Assembly (NCBI GenBank): GCA_017979445.1
Contig: CM030706.1
Span: forward strand, 20,601,884-20,665,883
Reading direction: 5' to 3'
DNA from: Akebia trifoliata
Lineage: Eukaryota > Streptophyta > Magnoliopsida > Ranunculales > Lardizabalaceae
Length of the DNA stretch: 64,000 bases
Every line of letters begins with the position of its first letter. Position 1 is the stretch's first letter. Shown here one piece after another: positions 1 through 11,678 of this stretch. Both the position numbers and the translations under genes were made by a program. The notes under the pieces are model-generated. The model was not told the DNA's origin, did no database searches, and worked only from the letters and a program-made list of their open reading frames with translations.

Positions 1-660
1 ATTCTGAATGTCCTTCACTGTTTTTTGTTGTTTTGAGCAAAATACAACAAGCATATCCCCCCCCCTTTTACCTAAAAGGAGAAAGTAAAGAAACGCAAGA
101 ACAAAAAAAATAAATCCTAATCTATACAAGGTTGCCTTCATGGGCTTACAACTTGGATTTCGAGGCCCGAATGTACGAAACAAACACAATTTGCTTCAGG
201 GGTCGATATATACTTGAGAACTCATATCCTAACTCATCTAATTGAGCACATGCATACGACTAATAGGTAAGTTTATGGTTACCCGATATTCAAACGTCAA
301 TGCATAACGAGGTACGCACGTCGTTAGTTGGTGATTGGATTTGATGTGTTTATCCTCAACACTTAAAATAACGATCTCAAGCTATAAAACAACTAGGCAT
401 CAGGACTAGATATGTTGAGGGTGGCGTGATCTGTGCAATGGGCTATGCTCGCAAATGCTTATGTATTTTTTTTCATTTTTTTATCGACCCCTTACAAGTA
501 TGTGGCGAAGAAAGCATGTAAATAAATATTATAGCATGAATATGTAAGTAAAAGAAAGCAAACACTACCAACAAACAAACTATGTTAGTTAGCAAAATAA
601 AATTTTCATTTTTTTATTCTTTTTTCCAAAATGATTGAGTTGAAACAAGAGTTGAGCCTT
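1..660 (-). mobile_element. 5' internal leader of a minus-strand Ty3/gypsy element
   Basis: This stretch lies directly inside the primer binding site at 664-681, so on the minus strand it is the untranslated leader that precedes gag. It is AT-rich, carries a run of C at about 57-66, and has no reading frame that I recognise. Tat/Ogre-type elements are known for long leaders, which fits. The rest of the element lies to the left of the window. The assignment rests on position relative to the primer binding site and LTR, not on coding content. Confidence 0.6.
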
Positions 661-663
661 AGC

Positions 664-681
664 TCCCCAGTGGAGTCGCCA
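664..681 (-). promoter_or_regulatory. tRNA primer binding site
   Basis: On the minus strand this reads TGGCGACTCCACTGGGGA, starting two bases inside the LTR end. It begins with TGG, the complement of a tRNA CCA tail, and resembles the tRNA-Arg type site known from Tat/Ogre-like plant gypsy elements. It fixes both the orientation of the element and the inner LTR boundary. Confidence 0.75.
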
Positions 682-683
682 GT

Positions 684-2738
684 TGTAGATATGTGATTCT
701 TGAATTTCCAAACACCACTTCTACTAAGGTTTGGAGTAGCCACCATTTATTTTGTAAGAGGGTGTGAATGGTTACCCGATGTACATTTTTAGGAAAAGTG
801 TCATTTTTTGACATTTAGTGACTCTCGTTCGGATAAGGTACTAATCAACTTGAGATCGGGGTAAGCGGCTTGATTGGAGAAAAAGAAAGGTGTTAGGCAT
901 TCTTTTGGCCCCATCACGTGGTGGTAACCTCAACACAATTCGATCATTTTTTGGATGAAAATGCAAACTAAAATAAAGTGTCACGTGTCGATAACTTGTA
1001 TCCTAAGTAGGAATTTATTTTTGGCTTGATTATAAGACCATCCCATTGATGAAGATGATCTTTATAAACCCTTAGCCTTGGGAACTATGTGTGTTTTTGA
1101 AAGATATTGACTATGGTTATGGGTCCATTCTCATAAGTTGAGAAGAACCTGACATCGATTGTCACAAAACGGTTTGACGAGTTAAAATGGTTACAACCCC
1201 TATACTTTCAATTGAACCAAAATCTGATCTACCAGAGATAGGAGAGGGGGAGTATCACATCCTATGCCTTTCTAAAAAGAAATTAAAGAGATAAGGGATG
1301 AAAGTAGAAGAGGGATATAGAGAGAGTAGATAGAAAGGGGGTATGTATTCCTTTGACCCATCTTAAAGTCTTAACTTTTCTTTCTTTTCTTCCTTCTTCT
1401 TCTTCTTCTATGCCTTCTTTTTTGAGTCCTTAGTGATTTATGAGAATGTAACTTTTTAGAATATATAAAGTAAGAGAGTAGAGAGTTGAGTTGAGTGTAG
1501 ATTTTTTTAGTGTAAGACTTGATACCCATTTTGGAAGGGGAGGGGGGTATTTATAGGTGTTTGAAGATTATTTTAGGGATATAATGGGGTGAAATAATGG
1601 AAGAGTAGAAAATGACATAGATTTTGAAGGTGAGGGTATGAAATTTAGAGTTGGGATGAGGGTAGTTGTGTAATAAGGGTAAATGGATAGTTTTTTGACC
1701 CAAATGATTTGGATCCTACCCAATCCATTTGGGTGGAATGTTTGGTGATGTGAGATAATGGGTATTTGGTTTAAGAGAATGGAGGTGTAAGGGAATGGTT
1801 TGTTAGTGGAGTGTTAAGTAGGTTGAAGGGGAATGGTGTTTAGATTAGGAAAATGGGTTGTGTAAGGTTAGTTGATTGAATTTGGGAGGGTTAAGGGGAT
1901 GATGACATGTGTCAAAAAAGAATAGGGAGGTTAGGTGATTAGATGAGTTGATTGGAGAGAAAGAGTGTTTGATTGAAAAAAAAAAGGGTATGGATTTGGT
2001 TTGTGGAGATAGATTTGTAAGTAATGATGATGGTAGGTTAGAGAAAGGTTTAGTTGAGATGGGGGTAGATTATTTTCTAGAGATGATGATGTGGGTAGGT
2101 TAAAGAAAGGTACGGGTTGAAATGATTTTTATAGAAAGGTGATGTGGGTAGATGGTTTGTTAGAGAAAGGTGATAGGGATAAGTAGTTGGATGAGGGAGG
2201 TGAGTTGGGATGATGATATGTGTCCCTTTTGATGATCAAAGGGTGATTAGTTAATGTAGATAGTGATTTGTGGGTTAGGATTATGGATTATGGATATGGC
2301 TTGAATTGGTTTGGGCTTTGGTGTGTTGGGTTTGGATTTTAGGAAAGGTTTTAGGTTGTTTGAGATTGGGTAGGATTATTTTGGAATGAGTTTTTGAGGG
2401 TGGGTATATTTTAGGGTTTAGGTGAGGTTGGATTAAGTTTAGATTAGGTTGGATAGGGTGAGAAATGATTTTTTGTGAGTTGAAGGTTCGTGAGCTTTAA
2501 GCAGACTTCGGGTAATTCGATTTCGAGGGTGGAACGGTGAAGGTGGGGAAGGTATGGTAGGCCAAGTCTTTTGGGTGGGTCCATTAGATCCTTAAGGGGT
2601 CTTAGGGACCCTTAATTTGATGAAAATGTCATATTTTAATGATTCAGACTTTTGAGGCCCATTGGCCAATCTTATTTGGAAAATCGATAGTTTTGGGCCC
2701 TTTCAAGTAAGGAGCCCCTTCAAATTAGGGTGTCTACA
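684..2738 (-). mobile_element. 5' LTR of a minus-strand Tat/Ogre-like gypsy element
   Basis: Read on the minus strand the LTR starts TGTAGACACCC (at 2738) and ends ATCTACA (at 684), giving TG...CA ends and a length of about 2055 bp. The primer binding site follows immediately, so this is the 5' LTR and the body of the element lies off the left edge. A TATAAATA box sits on the minus strand at 1548-1555. The long G/T-rich central part on the plus strand and the outer end are shared with the solo LTR at 9960-11673. The outer flank (atatt, 2739-2743) is the expected target duplication, but its partner is outside the window. Confidence 0.8.
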
Positions 2739-2743
2739 ATATT

Positions 2744-4379
2744 GATGTCATGCTTAGTATTTGATTAGTAAATCTGGGAATTCACTACAAGGGGACTTCA
2801 TAATAATTTTTTGTTATGATGAATATGATGAAGGCGATGTGATACTAGGGAAAAAATGGAGTAAGGACATTTTAGTGGTATTGGTTGCTTCTCATGAATA
2901 AGAAAACTTATATGCACTTTGGTAACTTTGATTGTTATTCTATTTCTAGTATTTTTCAACGAGTATGAGTGTTAATCACTATTTTTTATGACATTCTAAC
3001 CTTTTTATGAGTTTTAATCGCTTAATTACCCATGTTTTGGTCTCTTTTCTTGCAATCATTTTTTATGAGTCTCCTCTAAGTGTTATGCTTATGATCAAAT
3101 TCTCAGCTTTCATTGTTATATTTCCTTCGAGACTTTTTTAAATCCTACTATATGATCGCTACTTTTATGTTGGAAACTTTTCTAAATCCTATTGTCTGAT
3201 CGTTATAGTTACGATAGATATTTTTATAGTGATTTCATTCATTTTCTTTTTTATCACTATTTCGCCTGTATGGTCGCTATGTTTGTTGATCGCTTTCTTT
3301 CTAATCACCTTAGTTATAATGACTTCATAATTACTATATCACGATCATAACTTCGTTATTTAGGGGGGTGTGACATTTCGACTTATGGCGATCACGATCG
3401 CTATTTTCTGGGGATGTTGTTAGTCCATATTTTGTCAATCCTAAAACTAACGTTGAGTATCGGATCAATTTGTCGTTGAAGACATATGAAGACTCCAGTA
3501 AAGTTGTTCTACTGCACAAACCTCGAAAAAAATTTCAACATGTGTGCACAAAGCCTAAAAGGTAATGAGACCATTTCCCAACACTTAGATGATTGATAGG
3601 TGACTCATATTGATTAGGAAAACTCTTTCCTTGACCCACTCATTCATTGGACTTTTCCGGAACCATATATAGTCAAAAAGGGGACATTAGGAATTCGACC
3701 ACCCTAAAATCATAATTTTTCCTTGGTGATTGTTTGAGGACCTTGTATAGGTAAAATCTAGTGCACCTTCAAACCGTTTTGTCACCAGACTTTCTGAAAG
3801 CTCGTTTTGACAAAAAATGGCAAAAAGGATATTTTGGTATTTTCACCCACTTATGCAATGGCTAACCCCTTGGTGGCAGTTTGGGGATGTTCTATATAAT
3901 AAGATTTATTAGATCCCCGAACGGCATGTCAATTGGAGGTACCGTTAGTTATGGCCAAAATACCCATCAATGGCATTTCTATAATTTTAAGGGTGACACC
4001 TTTGGGATTAACGACGCCACCGATAGCAAGTGCTCAACAGTCATATTTTTTACCATTGAGACATGAAATTCCTCTTTTCTCATATAAACCAACTCTAGTT
4101 CATTTTTGTTGGTTGCTTCAAACACTAGAAAAGAAACTTTCTTATCTCCAACCCTTTCCATAGATCTCTCTAGCCATGGAAGGCCCCATTCTTAGTTGAG
4201 AATACTTTCAACCTAAGCCTCTCCTATTTTAACCACTTCATCCATCTACCCTTGTTTGCATACACATTGGCATACCTCAGTGGAGCTTGGAGCATCCTTT
4301 TGAAGTAAAAAGCACATTGGAATGAAGATGACATTCTCAACGACATGAAGTACTCAATCAACGAATTGGCTCACTCAAG
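2744..4379. other. Intergenic, no recognised gene
   Basis: AT-rich sequence with scattered stops in all frames. Short open frames near 3334-3519 and 3881-4163 have no recognisable motif. A local patch around 3180-3420 repeats short 'atcgct/gatcgt' words without forming a clear array. It is probably old transposon debris. Confidence 0.5.
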
Positions 4380-5051
4380 TTAAGTCAGGTCTTTGTGAGT
4401 ATTTTTGTTACTTTTCTTTCTTTAACAAAAAGGGGTTGTTGGTTTCTAGTCAAGATCAAGTTCTTGAGAAGAGTTGAGGACTCTACTCAAGAGTACATGG
4501 TTGATGATTTCCTAAGGACAAAATCCACAAGTTTGAGGGAGAGGTGTTCTTCTCAAACCATAGGTTTAGATTTAGCCTAAAGAAAAATATGTATTGTAAA
4601 GTTTTGAAGTGAACCATAGACCTCAAATGATAGTGGAATCCGAGACCCTAAAGTTGGGTAATTGGTAGTGGATGTAGGCAAGTTGCGAACCACTATAAAT
4701 CAATTATCTCTTTTTACGATTATGCATTGTACTTTATTTTGAATGAATGACATGAATGCCATGACTTGCATATCAAGTGTTTGATAAAATTCCTTGTTCA
4801 TATTTTATTGTAGTATGCAATGCTATGAATCAATTAAGATTAACTTTATGCATATCTATATATTTAATCATCTTAGCATAATCAAGAGACCTAGATTAGC
4901 TTTGTGTTGTGAATTTAAAATAGAATTTTTATCTTACCTATTTACCCCCTAGGTTTAGACATAGTGCAAAGCCTATAATTTCAATTAACATCCGAACAGG
5001 TTGCTCTAAAAGGGTCTTACAACCTTGAGTTGATCCTATCAACTTTGAACC
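4380..5051 (+). mobile_element. Possible SIRE-like copia LTR/leader remnant
   Basis: This stretch lies directly upstream of the gag start at 5052. The segment around 4670-4700 (agtggatgtaggcaagttg followed by gaaccactataaatc) resembles a phrase common near the 3' part of SIRE/Maximus-type copia LTRs in plants. I could not find clean TG...CA ends or a primer binding site, so boundaries are approximate. The call depends mainly on position before a copia gag and on that one motif. Confidence 0.4.
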
Positions 5052-5356
5052 ATGTCTAAATTCGAGAAGTGGAACTCCAGTCACTTTCCTATGTTCGATG
5101 GCATTATGTATGCCTTTTGAAAAAATAAAATGATGATATATATTAATTCCCTAAGTAGGGATGTCTGGAACATGATTGAGGAAGGTTAGGAACCTCTTGC
5201 TAACACCATAAAAATTAATGGTGTTTTCATTACTGTTCCAAGACCATTAAAGAATTAGTCCGAATAAGATAAAATAGACATTAGAAATAATTTCAAAGCT
5301 CTTAATGCTATAATTAATGTCATTTTCGATAATGAATATCCAAGGATATGCACATG

Positions 5357-7078
5357 TGTAGATATCCCATTTTTGCATCCGCCTGATTAACCAACTCGTC
5401 AACCCGATCGCAATGATTCCCAATGATGGATGTGTATTCCCTTGCTTTATTCTGTTACTAGATGTGTTTCAAAAATTCGGATGAAGTATCTCAAACTGAC
5501 AAAACCTTAGAAACCATGCTACGCTAGGAAAATACGACCCCAGAATCATAGAAATCATCATCTTGCAGACCAAAAAGAAGTTTCACGATAAAAATCATGA
5601 AAAATTGACCAAATTACCAAGATACCCCTAACCTCAAAACAACCCTAGAGCCTACGTTACGCTTAGGAAAACTCTCTCAAACACATAAAACAACAAATCG
5701 GAATCAAATAAATCATTTCACCAATTTTAACATAATTCGACAAAATTACGAAAATGCCCCTCATAAAGTTCATGACCATTTCACACAAAAAAATTTCATA
5801 AATGACACAAACCAATATTTTCATTGAATTCCTTATGAAAAATTGATTCTAAAACATCCTAGAACATTAAAAACCGACTTAAAACGTGAAAAGTCCTCTC
5901 TGGGGGCAAAACGGTAATTTCACAATTTTCATAATTAAAAAATTTAAAATTAATAAATAAAATATTAAACAATTAAAGTGAAATATTAATGAAATTAATT
6001 TAAAAATTAGAACTAAAAAATCGATCAATCGGACTTTCAAGTAAAATTGTTGAGGGTTCGTGGGATATTTCTTTAAGGACCCCTCCATTTGGGGGTCCAA
6101 AGAATTAAAGATATTTTAGGGGGGGGTTCTCCAAAAATTAAAAGTAAATCAAGCAAGACTGAAGTCAAGGTATTAAATTCAATCAAGTGAGACTAAAGTC
6201 AAAATTAAAGTCAATTATGCAAGACTGAAGTCAATATATTAAAAGTCAATCAATTAAGACTAAAGTCAACACATTAAAAGTCAATCAAATAAGACCAAAA
6301 GTCATAATAGAGTTCTAATTAAATAATAACTCAATCTAATAGAGTTCTAACTTAAAAATAATTCTACCTAAAACAATTCTAATTAAAACACAATTCTACC
6401 TAAAACAAGTCTAACTAAAACACAGCTCTAATTAAAAGAACTCTAATTAAACACTAACTCTATCCAAATCAACCCCTAAAAACATCTATAAATAGAGGTG
6501 CTCACACCCTATTTTTGTATCAAATCATAAACCCTAAGAGAAGTAGGTCTAGAAGCACCCCTAGCCTCCCATAAACCCTAGTTTTGGAGCCCCAACTCTT
6601 TACCTAACATCCCTCCTTCGATTTTAGCCTAAGAAACGCCTAAAAGCCTTCCAAAAACATCCCAAAATCCATAAAAAGCTTGAAGAATTTAGATCCAAAA
6701 ATAAGGAGATACCTTGCCTCGGAGATCCGAAATCAAATCCGGAGACAGAACGAAGCAAGGAAGTACGATACAAGAAGCTATTCTTGTCGGATCTGAGGGA
6801 ACAAAGTCTTTGCTATCGGAAAGGTATAACTTTTTTTTATTTATTTTTTATCTAGATTTTTAGCAATGTAATTTATTTGGGAAGTTAGTAGAGACCGGCT
6901 TTGGCCGGGCGGGGTTGGTGCCGTAACATGATCCCCGAACCTTTTTTTTTCTTTTGTAGATTAGTTTGCCTTTCTTTAGAGTCAGTTTGGTTCCTAGACC
7001 TTAATAACTAGGTGGCGACTCCCAAACCTCAAGGGTCAAAAGCGGATCCGCGCACCCCGCGGATCGAGGGCGCTTTCA
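5357..7078 (+). mobile_element. Solo LTR (Tat-like gypsy), copy A
   Basis: This is a 1722-bp sequence with TG...CA ends (TGTAGATATCCC ... GGGCGCTTTCA) and perfect 5-bp target duplications acatg at 5352-5356 and 7079-7083. It interrupts the copia gag, and gag reading resumes directly after it. No internal region is present, so it is a solo LTR, the product of LTR-LTR recombination. A TATAAATA box is at 6487-6494. Near the 3' end lies ggtggcgactccc, close to the primer binding site of this group, and a GC-rich tail. It is colinear and highly similar to the solo LTR at 40619-42350. Compared with that copy it lacks about 19 bp near 6920 (cctaacaccttccaacccc). Confidence 0.92.
6146..6305 (+). repeat. 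Short tandem repeats inside solo LTR A
   Basis: About five degenerate copies of a 25-30 bp unit built on 'aaagtcaatcaagcaagac' followed by 'tgaagtcaa' lie just upstream of the LTR promoter. The same array occurs at about 41400-41570 in the sister LTR, so it belongs to the family and is not a local expansion. A second, looser series of 'ttctacctaaaacaattct' words follows to about 6450. Confidence 0.65.
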
Positions 7079-8313
7079 ACATGTATGTCGGTCAAACAAG
7101 CTTGAAAATTTTTAAAGGTTGCACATGAAAGAACTATTATTGTTAAGAAGTCCAAACTTCAACTCCTTATAACTCAATTTAAAAACATTAAAATGGAAGA
7201 AAGTGAAACTGTCCAGGAATTCTATACACGGTTAAGTAACATATGCAATTCTATATTTTATGTGGAACAGTCTATCCCACAAGGTAGAATTTGTGCCAAA
7301 ATTCTTAAATCCCTATCCAAGAGGTTCGCCTCTAAAGTCACCTCAATTGAAGAATATTGAGATGTGAAAACTATGATAGTTGAGGAACTTATGGGTCCAC
7401 GAACAACTTTTGAGCTCCATCTCGATGGTCTCCCTCTAATAGGAAGACATCTGTCAGTAAGACTTACTCGTCCAAGGTACCATTTAAACGGTCATCTCGT
7501 CATCTTGTTAAATCTTTCTCTCAAGATAATAATAAAATCACTAATGAGGAAGATGACGGGGATGACCTTGAAGAAGAAGACCTAGCCTTACTTGCCTCAA
7601 GATTTCATAAATTCTTTAAGAGAAAAGATTCCAATAGCACCGTAAAAAGAGTCAACCTATAGAAAGACGTCCGACAATAGGAACATTCTCATCAAAATCT
7701 AATAAAGACACCGAGTGCTACAATTGTGGTAGAAAAGGCCATTATTCTACTATTTGTCCCTCCAAGCCAAAATTTAAATGTCCTCAAAAACCTAAGTCTA
7801 AGGGAAATATTATAGCTGCAAAAGCCACATAGGATGACGACTCAGATAAGTCAGGAGATAAGGAACAAAGATCATCAGATTTTGAAGACTAGAAAATCCT
7901 TTAAATCCTTCTGATTGCTACCATAGTCTTCATCCCCAATGAGGATGAGATTGAGGAAGAACATGAATTTGAAAATTAGAATCACCCTCAAGATGCCTCT
8001 TCTTTTGATGAGGAAAGAAAATACGTCGATGACAATAAACTTGAACTTCAGTCAACATTCGATCAACTATTCATTAGTCATGTGAAACTTACCAAGAAAC
8101 ATGATTAAGTAAAACTTCAAAAAAAATAGTGACATGCTGAATATGATCAAATCAGTGAGAAAAACGCTATTTAGGACTTCAACTAGAAGAAACTAAAATT
8201 CAACTCAAAACAATCTTAGAAAAACAATCTAACTTGTTTTCAAAATTTAAGAAGGCCACTGATGAGAAGATTGAGATGTTCACCAAATTGCAACAATTGA
8301 GAAAACTTCTTAC

Positions 8314-9954
8314 GGGGGTGGGACATTTCATCGGATTATTTTTGCTAGTTTGGTTTTGTGTACTGCTCAGACCCCATTTTGATCAAATTTTAGTAATTTT
8401 TAAATTTAAATGATAAAAATAAAATTTAAAATTGGAAAAATGATTTAATATTCAATGAACTCATATTTAGTATATGAATATCAAAAAATGAATGTTGTAT
8501 TTAAAAAATTAAAAGGTACGAAAATTGAAAAAATGTAAAAGGGGGTTGAAACGGTAAAATGTCAGAATCATTTCCGAAGGGTGATGTTTGCATTTTACAT
8601 TGTGATGGTATTGTGTGGGTTGATGAATGGATATCCAGGATTAATTTACTTTATATTGTCATAAGGTGACTTGCATGTTTATTTACGATTATGTGATGTG
8701 TATTGTTATTTATTTTAGGTTGTTAGGACACAATTACATGATAGAAAACAGGATATCCATTCTCAACTCTATAATGTTAATTTCTTATTTATTTTCAAAG
8801 AAGAATGATATATATATATATAGCTATTTTGTGAAGTGTTAAAGAGTTTATGAATACCTAAAGGGACAATCTATCATATCATCCAAAGTGATAGTGATAT
8901 ACTATCCTAATATGTACAGTAGGGACAACCAAGTTCATACGTGACATGGGATGCGTATGAGAGTGAAGTCACAACTAAAATTCAGGTTTATTCATTTTTA
9001 TCTTTACTAGTGAACTTGTAATGTAAAAGTAGTCGTATACGAATGGAGTTGTATAATGGGAATCACATGCATGCTTGATAGGCATAGATGAAGATAATTT
9101 GTTAGTGATTACTAACAATCTATAGTAGTCGAACGTTCTCACACATCGAAAAGAAATCCATTCCTTACGGTCACATTAAACGGCCAGCCTAAGTTGAATA
9201 AATGATCTCATAAGTCTTGTAATGCATCAACCAACCACAAAATCAGGAACTAATACTTTATTATTGGAACATCATGTATTTACTAAGAACGATCCAGTTA
9301 TCCCAACGTTTTAATTCCACTACTCCACCATTGTGAATTATGTATATGTTGCCTTATTTTAGATTATAAAATGAAAAATATGTTTACTATTTCAATTTTA
9401 TCAATTAGATTCATGTAAAAAGAAAATTTTATAATAAATATTGTTGATTGATGTAATGTGAGTTTTTAACTATTTAGTTGCTCAGCTTTAACCATATGTA
9501 CTAGTTAATCGTAATTCATTTTGTAAAACTTTACCTTTATTGAAATTATTCAAAATACTTACTCGTTCATGCTAGGATGATGTTATTAATAGAAATTATT
9601 TGCTTCCCTACTGGATAATCATTGTTATCATCATTTCCTTCTCAATTCTTTTAGTTTCAGGTTTTGTACTTGATGAGGTCGATGTAAAGTAGCATTAGCA
9701 AGTGAGGATCACTTGGTTGGTCAAATAAACGATCAGAGCTCGTTACCTAGTGAGTATTGGGGTTGTAATCCCTAGCAACGTCAATTTGTCCAAGTGGTAT
9801 TATAGATTTTGGGTTGAGCGTTAGGATTTTTATTAGAACGAGGAGTTTGAGTATAATCTTGTATATTATTTACTTCTTCCACACTCTGATCTACCTTTTA
9901 TTGTTAGATGTATATAGGATTCCATTATTATTTTATTTTTGTATATATAGGCAG
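8314..9954. other. Intergenic, AT-rich, no gene recognised
   Basis: No protein family is recognised here. The stretch has a general resemblance in composition and word use (for example 'cttccctactggataa' and 'cagg...cttgatgagg' near 9600-9680) to a Tekay/Del-type LTR such as 37898-38971. I could not define ends or a target duplication, so this is left unassigned. Confidence 0.4.
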
Positions 9955-9959
9955 GATAT

Positions 9960-11673
9960 TATGGACATGTGATTTATTCATTTTTGTATATATCAACCAC
10001 TTTGGGGAGGGGGGGTTTGGAGTCACCACCATTTATTTTGGAAAAGGGTGTAAATGGTCATTCGAATTGTATTTTTTGAAAAATACATCATTTTTAGCAT
10101 TTTAGTGACTCTCGTATGGATATGACTTATTTGGTCCAACTTTTAATTCAAGGTAAGGGGTTCATTTTATGGAGTAGGGAAGGTGTTAGGCACCCTACTC
10201 TATCTATTGTTGGTGGTAAACTTGGATTCGGTCCATTTTTTAAAATAAAAATAAAATATAAAGGAATCGGAGAGATCCGATGTGTGTCTTCAAGTTTAAG
10301 GAACTTTGATGTTGGTTCGAGCCATTAAAAAGAGGGAATTGAGATTAGAGGGATGAGTATGATAGTGAGAGACAGTGATTTTTCTTATGAGAATTGAGAG
10401 TGTCCTTTTTAGGAGATGATGGGGGTATTTATAGGGGTTTAGAGGATATTTTAGGGATATAATGAGGTTAAATGTTGGGAAGTAAAGAATGGCATGAGTT
10501 TTGAAGGTGGGGGTATGAAATTTAGAATTAGGATGAGGTTAGTTGTGTAATGAAGGTAAATGGGTGATTTTTGACCCAAATGATTTGGATCCTACCCAAC
10601 CCATTTGGGTGAAGTGCTTGGTGAGGTGAGATGATAGGTGTTTAAAAGGATGGTTGTGATTAAGTGGTGTTTGGTTTAAGAGAATGGAGGGTGTAAGAGG
10701 GTGGTTGGGAGGGTGAGGGAAATGGTGACATATGGCAAGATGTGTGGAGATTAAGGGTTTAGATTAATTGATAGGAGAGAATGAGTGTTTAATTTGAGGG
10801 GAGGGGTATAGGTTTCGGTTGTAGAGATGGGTTTGTAGATAATGATAATGGTAGATTAGGGAAGGTGATAGTTGGTTAGTAAGGAGTAATGGTAATAGGT
10901 TAGGGGGAGGTGTGGGTTGATGTGATTTTTTTAGAAAAAAAGTAATTGGGTAGTTAATTTTTTTAAAGAAAGGTGATGGGAGTTGGTGGTTTGATAAGGG
11001 AGGTGAGATGGGGTGATGACATGTTTCATTTTTTTATGAAAAAGTGATGATTGGTTTTATGTGGGTGGTGGTTTGTGGGTTAGGGTTATGGGTTGGATAT
11101 GCATTGGATATGGGTTTGGGCTTAGTAGTGTTGGGCTTGGATTTTTTGAGGGTTTTTAGGTTTTTAGGAATTAGTTGGGGTCATTTTGAATTGGATTCTT
11201 GATGGTGGGTAGGTTTTAAGGTTTAGGTAAAAATTGGGTTAAACTTAGTTAGGAGAGGGGAGGTGAAAATTTGATTTAGGAGAATTAAAGATTTATGGGC
11301 CTCAGGTGAGCTTAGGGTATGTTTAATTTGGGAGCGGAGTTGGTAAAAGTTAGGGGAAGTGGTGGGTATCCCAAGTCTTGTTTCATTTTTTGAGGTTTTT
11401 TGAAATCATTTCATTGATCAAAATGCCACGTGTTGACAAATTGACTTTTTAGACCCGTTAGTACATTTTATTGAAAATCGGGTGTTTTTGGTTTCGAGAG
11501 CTGAACGGTGAAGGTGGGGGTAGGTCCCTTAGGAGGTCTTAGGGGCCTTTGGTTCAATTAAAGTGCCGTATTTCGATGAATTAGGCCTTTTAGGCCAATC
11601 AACTAATTTTATTGAAAATCTGGTATTTTTAGGCCCTTTTGAGTGGGGGCCCATTCAAATTAGGGTGTCTACA
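9960..11673 (-). mobile_element. Solo LTR of the 684-2738 family
   Basis: This 1714-bp copy aligns along its length with the LTR at 684-2738. The minus strand starts TGTAGACACCC at 11673, and a minus-strand TATAAATA is at 10426-10433. Perfect 5-bp target duplications gatat flank it at 9955-9959 and 11674-11678, with no primer binding site or internal region, so it is a solo LTR. The inner terminal CA has become TA on the minus strand (plus strand tatggacatgtg in place of tgtagatatgtg). That decay suggests an older insertion. Confidence 0.85.
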
Positions 11674-11678
11674 GATAT

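Larger units (their letters stand above)
5052..8313 (+). pseudogene. Ty1/copia (SIRE-like) gag pseudogene split by a solo LTR
   Basis: Gag forms the virus-like particle of an LTR retrotransposon. The reading starts with an ATG at 5052 (MSKFEKWNSSHFPMFDG), typical of plant copia gag, and continues to about 5351. It resumes after the solo LTR at 7084, in a UBN2-type gag domain with the motif EFYTRLSNICNSI near 7220. A CX2CX4HX4C zinc knuckle lies at 7716-7757 (CYNCGRKGHYSTIC). A lysine- and glutamate-rich, coiled-coil-like tail follows near 8170-8310. Several in-frame stops occur (for example near 5117, 5188 and 7358). No protease, integrase or reverse transcriptase follows, so the element is a truncated fossil. 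The long C-terminal tail favours a SIRE/Maximus-like lineage. Confidence 0.8.

Noticed and set aside
3334..4163. Short open frames on both strands before the copia remnant
   Set aside because: All are about 60-76 codons, overlap each other, and show no motif; they are expected by chance.
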